Below are positions 59,814 through 64,000 of a stretch of 64,000 bases of DNA, piece after piece. A model generated the notes under the pieces. That model saw only the letters and a list, made by a program, of their open reading frames with translations, was not told the DNA's origin and did no database searches. Origin of the DNA: Blastococcus sp. CT_GayMR19 (GTDB lineage: Bacteria; Actinomycetota; Actinomycetes; Mycobacteriales; Geodermatophilaceae); contig NZ_SPQL01000008.1 of assembly GCF_004570385.1 (NCBI RefSeq), positions 162,667-226,666 on the forward strand, written 5' to 3'. How positions within the stretch are numbered: the stretch's first letter is position 1; every line of letters starts with the position of its first letter. A program made the translations under genes and the position numbers.

Positions 59814-61024
59814 GAGACCCGCTCGAACAGCGCGGCCAGGCCCTGGCCGCCGCCGATGCACATCGTCTCCAGGCCGTAGCGGGCCCCGCGGCGGTCCATC
59901 TCGCGCAGCAGGGTGGCCAGGATGCGCCCACCGGTCGCGCCGACCGGGTGCCCCAGGGAGATGCCGGAGCCGTTGACGTTGGTCCGCTCCCAGTCGGCCT
60001 CGGTGAAGCCCCACTCGCGGGCCACCGCGAGCACCTGGCTGGCGAACGCCTCGTTGAGCTCGATGAGGTCGACGTCGGCGAGCTTGACGTCGGCCAGCGC
60101 CAGCGCCTTCGCCGTGGCCGCCACCGGCCCGATGCCCATGGTCTTCGGCGGGACGCCGCCCACGCCCCAGGACACGAGCCGGGCCAGCGGGCGCAGGCCC
60201 AGCTCGGCGGCCTTGTCGGGGTGGGTGACGATCGCGATCGCGGCGCCGTCGTTCTGGCCGCTGGCGTTGCCGGCCGTGACGGTCGCCTCGGGGTCGTCCC
60301 GGCCCATGATCGGGCGCAGCCTGGCGAGCGTCTCCACGCTGGAATCGGGCCGGATGTGCTCGTCGCGGTCGACGACGGTGTCGGCCTTCCGGCCCTTCAC
60401 GGTCACCGGGACGATCTCGTCGGCGAACCGCCCCGCCTCGACGGCAGCGGCCGCGCGCTGGTGGCTGCGGACGGCGTACTCGTCCTGCTCCTCGCGACCG
60501 ATCCCGTACTCGCGGCGCAGGTTCTCCGCCGTCTCGAGCATGCCGCCGGGCACCGGGTGGTGCTGGCCCCCGGCGGTGACCCGGCCGCGGGCCAGCCCGT
60601 CCTGCAGCAGCACACCCGGGCCGGCCTTGACGCCCCAGCGCATCGCGGTCGAGTAGAACGGCGCGTTGCTCATCGACTCCGCGCCACCGGCGAGGACGAC
60701 GTCGCAGGCGCCGGACTGCACCTGCATCGCGGCGTAGACGACCGCCTGCAGGCCGGAGCCGCAGCGCCGGTCGATCTGGAGCCCCGACGCCGTGACCGGC
60801 AGCCCGGCGTCGAGGGCGGCGACGCGGCCGATCGCGGGGGCCTCCATGGTCGGGTAGCAGTGGCCGAGCAGGACGTCGTCCACCGAGTCCGGCGGGAGGC
60901 CGGTGCGGTCCATCAGCGCGCGGATCACGGTGGCCGCGAGCTCCTGGGGGGTCACGTCCCGGAGCGATCCTCCGAAGCCCCCCACGGGGGTCCGCAGCGG
61001 CTCGCAGATGACCGCATCTCGCAC
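59810..61024 (-). CDS. Thiolase (acetyl-CoA C-acyltransferase)
   Basis: 404 aa with the full thiolase set: nucleophile C88 in DRRCGSGLQAV, NEAFASQVLAV, GHPVGATGGR with the catalytic His, and CIGGGQG with the second Cys. It makes or cleaves 3-oxoacyl-CoA. Together with the FabG-like partner it could feed hydroxyalkanoate synthesis or fatty-acid turnover. GTG at 61024 with GGAGG just upstream (rc of cctcc). A 17-bp dyad sits 66 bp upstream. Confidence 0.9.
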   Translation of the reverse strand: MRDAVICEPLRTPVGGFGGSLRDVTPQELAATVIRALMDRTGLPPDSVDDVLLGHCYPTMEAPAIGRVAALDAGLPVTASGLQIDRRCGSGLQAVVYAAMQVQSGACDVVLAGGAESMSNAPFYSTAMRWGVKAGPGVLLQDGLARGRVTAGGQHHPVPGGMLETAENLRREYGIGREEQDEYAVRSHQRAAAAVEAGRFADEIVPVTVKGRKADTVVDRDEHIRPDSSVETLARLRPIMGRDDPEATVTAGNASGQNDGAAIAIVTHPDKAAELGLRPLARLVSWGVGGVPPKTMGIGPVAATAKALALADVKLADVDLIELNEAFASQVLAVAREWGFTEADWERTNVNGSGISLGHPVGATGGRILATLLREMDRRGARYGLETMCIGGGQGLAALFERVS

Positions 61025-61089
61025 GGTGGTCCTCCCTGTTCGTCAGCGGCCCGGGCACGGGCCCGGACACACGTCACCCGAGTGTCCTC

Positions 61090-61106
61090 CGGTCCGGATC
61101 GGACCG
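61090..61106. promoter_or_regulatory. 17-bp dyad between the STAS and thiolase genes
   Basis: Perfect arms CGGTCCG / CGGACCG around GAT. It could terminate the STAS transcript or be a regulator site of the thiolase operon; its short loop makes a DNA operator at least as plausible. Confidence 0.35.
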
Positions 61107-61141
61107 TACGGGCACCCGGGCGCGGGCGAAGAGAGGAGGGA

Positions 61142-61510
61142 TCAGGCAGTGCTGCCGGCGGTCTCCCCGACCTGCTCGGCGTGCAGGAGCTGCCACAGAC
61201 CCGTGATCTGGAGGGGCCGGATGACTGCGCGCGAGGACGCGAGCACCCGCAGGGGGACGTCGCTGCCGACGCGGCGGTGCGCGGCCGCCAGGACGCAGAG
61301 CCCGGCGGAGTCGAGGAACGTGACCCCGGAGAGGTCGATGGTGAGCTCGCTGAGCGGGCTGTCGAGCAACGTGTCGATGTGCTCGCGGAGCAGGGGTGCG
61401 GACGAGGAGTCGATCTCACCGACGACTGTGAGTCGGGCCGTCGGCGCCGGCTCGCTGACCTCGACCGTCAGCAGATCGGTGGTGGGGCGGTGGATCGGGG
61501 ATGCGGTCAC
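61142..61510 (-). CDS. STAS domain protein (anti-sigma factor antagonist)
   Basis: 122 aa, one STAS domain: LTVVGEIDSSSAPLL, then TIDLSGVTFLDSAGLCVLAAA with the phosphorylatable S68 in DSAG. Such proteins, when dephosphorylated by a PP2C enzyme, sequester an anti-sigma kinase. The RsbP-like phosphatase at 51258-53525 is a possible partner, though no anti-sigma kinase or sigma gene lies next to it. GTG start with GAGAGG 6 nt upstream. Confidence 0.87.
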   Translation of the reverse strand: MTASPIHRPTTDLLTVEVSEPAPTARLTVVGEIDSSSAPLLREHIDTLLDSPLSELTIDLSGVTFLDSAGLCVLAAAHRRVGSDVPLRVLASSRAVIRPLQITGLWQLLHAEQVGETAGSTA

Positions 61511-61710
61511 GGGCTGCCTCTCAGGCGCATTGCCGGACCAGTGGTGGAGGCGCGCGGTGCTGTTGCGATACCGGGCACTGGTGGCGGCTGGCTGTTGAAC
61601 CGCATACCGAACGGTAGGGACCGAAGTCCCGGATGGCAAGGGGCTGTGACCCATCTGCCCCCGCCCGTGCGCGGCCCGTAACCGCGTCCGACCCGTCGTC
61701 GCAGGTGGCA

Positions 61711-61716
61711 GATACT
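61711..61716 (+). promoter_or_regulatory. -10-like box of a leaderless promoter
   Basis: GATACT keeps the key A and final T of the -10 and lies 6 nt before the GTG at 61723; no Shine-Dalgarno is present. Confidence 0.4.
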
Positions 61717-61722
61717 GGTCCC

Positions 61723-62061
61723 GTGACGCACGAGGGGACGACGGACGCGAGGCCGCCATCAGGACGCCGCCGCTCGGTCGGGCTCGCACTCGGTGCCGCC
61801 GTCTGGGCCGGTGCGTCGGTCCTTGCCTTCCTCGAGCTCGACCCCATCATCGCCGCCTTCCTGGTGATCCTGGCGGGAACCGCGGTGGTCATCGCCGCCG
61901 TCGCGCGCGATTGGGACCGGCACCCCAGCTTCGAGGAGCGCGAGCTGGCCCGCGCCCGGAAGCGCGCCGCCAAGTGGGAGCGCAACAAGGACGTCCGCGC
62001 CCGCGACCGGGCCCGCTGGGAGGCCCACCAGGCCCGCCGGGCGAAGAAGAGCGCCGGCTAA
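61723..62061 (+). CDS. Hypothetical membrane protein with basic C-terminus
   Basis: 112 aa. Two hydrophobic segments (VGLALGAAVWAGASVLAFLE and IIAAFLVILAGTAVVIAAVA) form a helical hairpin, followed by a highly charged, likely coiled-coil tail (FEERELARARKRAAKWER...). No family recognised. GTG leaderless start, divergent from the STAS gene (212-bp spacer). Confidence 0.68.
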   Translation: MTHEGTTDARPPSGRRRSVGLALGAAVWAGASVLAFLELDPIIAAFLVILAGTAVVIAAVARDWDRHPSFEERELARARKRAAKWERNKDVRARDRARWEAHQARRAKKSAG

Positions 62062-62065
62062 TCCG

Positions 62066-62095
62066 TTCGACACCGGCAGCGGGGTTTCCTACCGT
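62066..62095 (+). promoter_or_regulatory. Promoter of the leader peptide / 62264 gene
   Basis: -35 TTCGAC (62066-62071), 18-bp spacer, -10 TACCGT (62090-62095, TANNNT), then 7 nt to an ATG. The geometry predicts a leaderless transcript starting at the 10-codon leader ORF. Confidence 0.5.
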
Positions 62096-62102
62096 CGTCG
62101 CC

Positions 62103-62135
62103 ATGCGGTTCTCCGTGCGCACGCGCACCGTCTGA
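62103..62135 (+). CDS. Leaderless 10-residue leader peptide (MRFSVRTRTV)
   Basis: An ATG 7 nt after a good -10 box opens a 10-codon ORF ending in TGA at 62135. It is basic (3 Arg) and Thr/Val-rich. A 12-bp perfect palindrome (CGCCCGCGGGCG) follows directly at 62136-62147. This layout is like ribosome-mediated attenuation or translation-control leaders; the downstream gene starts 128 nt later. Confidence 0.4.
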   Translation: MRFSVRTRTV

Positions 62136-62263
62136 CGCCCGCGGGCGCCCACTGCGCCCCGCCGTCCGCGCCCGTGGCTCGTCCGGGCGCCGTCCTTCCC
62201 TCGCTGCCCGCCCGGCTCCCCGAGCCGGCGGGTCCCGTTCCGCACCTCGTCCGGAGGTCCCCC

Positions 62264-62626
62264 ATGTCACGTCCCGTACCCGAGGCCGCCGCCGCGGCCC
62301 GCGCCGAGCTCGCCGACAGCGACGCGCACGCCTTCGACCGGCTGGCGGCTGCCGTGCTCGCGTCGGCGCGCGCCCCGCTCGGTCCCGTCCTGCGCGCCCA
62401 GCTGCCCGGCACCGCCGGCGTCCGGTGGCTGCGTCAGGAGAACCTGCCGCCGACGGCCCGTCCCGCCGCGCTGACAACGGCGCACTGGCTGTCGCTGTAC
62501 CGGTGCTGGAGCGCCGAGCACCGGATCGCGGCGTCCGGGGGGCCGGACGGCCGGCGCACCGGCGGTCGCCCGTCGGCGCACGGCCACGCGCCCGGTGCCC
62601 TGTCCATCCCGCGCTGGGGCCAGTAG
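62264..62626 (+). CDS. Hypothetical protein
   Basis: 120 aa, mostly helical and soluble (starts MSRPVPEAAAAARAELADSD), with a Gly/Pro/Arg-rich C-terminus. It has no recognised domain. The ATG at 62264 has a strong GGAGGT with 5-nt spacing, clearly better than the in-frame GTG at 62174. The leaderless small ORF may control it. It ends in TAG and meets the convergent large gene 3 nt later. Confidence 0.65.
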   Translation: MSRPVPEAAAAARAELADSDAHAFDRLAAAVLASARAPLGPVLRAQLPGTAGVRWLRQENLPPTARPAALTTAHWLSLYRCWSAEHRIAASGGPDGRRTGGRPSAHGHAPGALSIPRWGQ

Positions 62627-62629
62627 GCC

Positions 62630-64000
62630 CTAGTCCCCCACCCCGTCCTCGGCCGTCAGTGCGTCGGCGCGGTCGGGATGCGCGAACGCCTCGGCGAGCG
62701 CCTGGCGGGCGGACCACGTCCCCGCCCGCCAGGCCAGCGCCCGCCCGAGGGCCTCCGGGCTGCCGTCGACGTGGTCGATGTCCCCGCCCGGCCACCAGGA
62801 GACCGGCCGGCCGCCCACGACCAGGGACGCATGGACGGCCACGTCCCCGGAGAGCTCGGACCGGCCCAGGCGCGCGGCGGCGAGTGCGGCCCCCGGCAGC
62901 TGTGCCCATGGCAGCTGCCGGTCGGGCCGGCCGGACACCGTCGCCCGCACCAGCTCGCCGGCCAGCGGCAGGTCGAGCAGGTCGGCGACGGCCCCGGGTG
63001 CCCCGCCCGCCGGCACGACGGGCGAATCGACCAGTGGCTGCAGGTAGGGCGCATCGAGGACGACGGCCTCGCCGGCCACCCGGTCCGGGGCGACCCGGAC
63101 GCGGTCCGGAGGCGCGACGTCGATGCCGTCCAGCGCCGCCGCGAGCCGCGCGTAGATCGTGCGCAGCACGGCCGGGCGGACGCTGCGGGCGGGGTCGCCG
63201 AGGCGGTCGAGCAGGTCGATCGCGCTGTCCACGTCGAGGAGCACGTCGTCGACCGTGGCGGGTGGGCGGAGCAGCCCGAGAAGCTCCGGATCGTCCGGCG
63301 CGGGTTCGTACAGTCCCTGTAATTCCGTGCCGTCCGGGTGCCGCAGCCGATCCGGGCGGGCGCCGCCGAGCACCCGGTGCGTCGAGAGCCACCACCGGAG
63401 ATAACCGGGCACGGTGACTCCGCCCAGCACGACGTCCGCCCGCGCCTCGGCCGGGAGAGTGGCGAGCAGGGGCAGCGCCCGGGGCCAGTCCGCGACCAGC
63501 TCCAGGTCGCGCACCGCCACGAGCGCGGGCCACTCGGGCGGCGGCGCGTCGTGCGGCAGCCGGTCCAGGACGGCATCGGCCCAGGACTCGGCGCCGTCGA
63601 CGTCCAGCTCGTCGGGGTCCTGGGCGCGCACGACGGCGAACGAGTCGAGCACGCCCACGGCGCGCAGCGCGTCGCCGTCGACCCCGGCCGCGAAGTCCCG
63701 ATCGAGCGTCCCGAGGGAACCCGGCTCGAGGACGGCGTCCAGGAGGGAGCCCGGCAGAACCAGCTCCCCGGCCGGCGCCCATCCCCCGTCCTCGTCGGGC
63801 AGCGCCAGGTCGGCCAGCCAGGGCAGCTCCCCGACGGCGGGCCGCGCCGCCCCGACCAGTGCGAGCACCGCCCCGGCCAGCTCGTCGGGGTGGGGGGCGC
63901 CGGGCGGCGCGTCGTCGACGGCGTCCATCGACGTCTCGACGGCCGCGCGCACCGCCGGATCGGCCAGGACTGCGGCGGCGGTGGCCGGCTGCGCCGTCGC
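62630..64000 (-). CDS. C-terminal part of a large protein (possible sacsin/Hsp90-like ATPase family)
   Basis: The frame is open from the right window edge to TAG at 62630, at least 456 codons. The part seen is rich in Leu/Asp and beta-strands, with segments WLSTHRVLGGARPDRLRHPD, ELQGLYEPAPDDPELLGLL and SWWPGGDIDHVDGSPEALGR. The style resembles the C-terminus of actinobacterial proteins of ~1000 aa that begin with a sacsin / Hsp90-type ATPase domain, but that domain would lie outside the window, so this is a weak assignment. It converges on the 62264 gene. Confidence 0.5.
   Translation of the reverse strand, partial: ATAQPATAAAVLADPAVRAAVETSMDAVDDAPPGAPHPDELAGAVLALVGAARPAVGELPWLADLALPDEDGGWAPAGELVLPGSLLDAVLEPGSLGTLDRDFAAGVDGDALRAVGVLDSFAVVRAQDPDELDVDGAESWADAVLDRLPHDAPPPEWPALVAVRDLELVADWPRALPLLATLPAEARADVVLGGVTVPGYLRWWLSTHRVLGGARPDRLRHPDGTELQGLYEPAPDDPELLGLLRPPATVDDVLLDVDSAIDLLDRLGDPARSVRPAVLRTIYARLAAALDGIDVAPPDRVRVAPDRVAGEAVVLDAPYLQPLVDSPVVPAGGAPGAVADLLDLPLAGELVRATVSGRPDRQLPWAQLPGAALAAARLGRSELSGDVAVHASLVVGGRPVSWWPGGDIDHVDGSPEALGRALAWRAGTWSARQALAEAFAHPDRADALTAEDGVGD

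Noticed and set aside
62058..63782. A long Arg/Gly/Ala-rich minus-strand ORF
   Set aside because: It is a shifted-frame shadow of the 62630-64000 gene and the 62264 gene; it shows no motifs.
1..64000. tRNA-Sec, selA/selB, other tRNA or rRNA genes, insertion sequences, prophage
   Set aside because: Looked for but not seen. The spacers are short (all under about 240 bp) and contain no cloverleaf, transposase or integrase.

Overview
The window is chromosomal DNA of a very high-GC actinobacterium. Third codon positions are almost all G or C, GTG starts are common, and several promoters are leaderless. The best guess is the family Geodermatophilaceae (Blastococcus, Geodermatophilus, Modestobacter). 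This rests on the general protein repertoire and, most tellingly, on a gene in which an in-frame TAG occupies the selenocysteine position of a UGSC motif. UAG-coded selenocysteine has been reported for Geodermatophilus and Blastococcus. I see no rRNA, tRNA, CRISPR array, insertion sequence or prophage.

Layout. (1) 1-15,300 holds mixed housekeeping and accessory genes: a DinB-like protein, DUF1810, hemerythrin-like proteins, an HTH/NB-ARC regulator, a xi-class GST-type reductase, a secreted protein pair of lower GC, a luciferase-like monooxygenase, an SGNH hydrolase, an AlaX editing protein, a DUF222/HNH protein, an intracellular PHB depolymerase and a two-domain ABM-like protein. (2) 15,344-26,132 is a compact, mostly overlapping minus-strand operon under a divergent TetR gene with a clear operator: acyl-CoA synthetase, enoyl-CoA hydratase, two acyl-CoA dehydrogenase subunits, a thioredoxin-reductase-like protein fused to a UGSC selenoprotein domain, two paralogous proteins of unknown function, and an MFS transporter. 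(3) 26,179-33,075 holds a TctA gene and a divergent IclR gene that both appear to have lost their 5' ends at a shared junction, then a short-chain dehydrogenase / FAH / aldolase operon, and an L-2-hydroxyglutarate-oxidase-like gene broken by one extra G. (4) 33,081-45,849 holds an MFS gene, then an eight-gene minus-strand TRAP(TAXI) uptake and catabolism operon with a divergent GntR regulator; the operon includes a fusion of an isopropylmalate/tartrate-type dehydrogenase with an LDH2-type dehydrogenase. (5) 45,863-50,830 holds an MFS transporter and an acyl-CoA dehydrogenase pair / CoA-transferase operon that starts with a small coupled ORF. (6) 50,879-64,000 holds an RsbQ-RsbP energy-stress module, a third hemerythrin-like protein, small membrane proteins, two tandem DUF1206 proteins, a thiolase / FabG-like pair, a STAS anti-sigma antagonist, a leaderless 10-residue leader peptide, and the end of a very large protein.

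How the genes work together. Regions 2 to 5 are dominated by carboxylic-acid uptake (TctA, TRAP, several MFS proteins), CoA activation or transfer, beta-oxidation steps and sugar-acid-type dehydrogenases, each near its own one-component regulator. The UGSC selenoprotein is embedded in one of these acyl-CoA operons, so its redox chemistry is probably tied to that catabolic route. The RsbQ-RsbP pair and the STAS protein suggest sigma-factor control by partner switching. The most notable observation is the TAG-interrupted UGSC fusion gene, with a hairpin just downstream that resembles a bacterial SECIS element in position and loop. TAG also ends at least seven ordinary genes in the same window, so decoding must depend on context.
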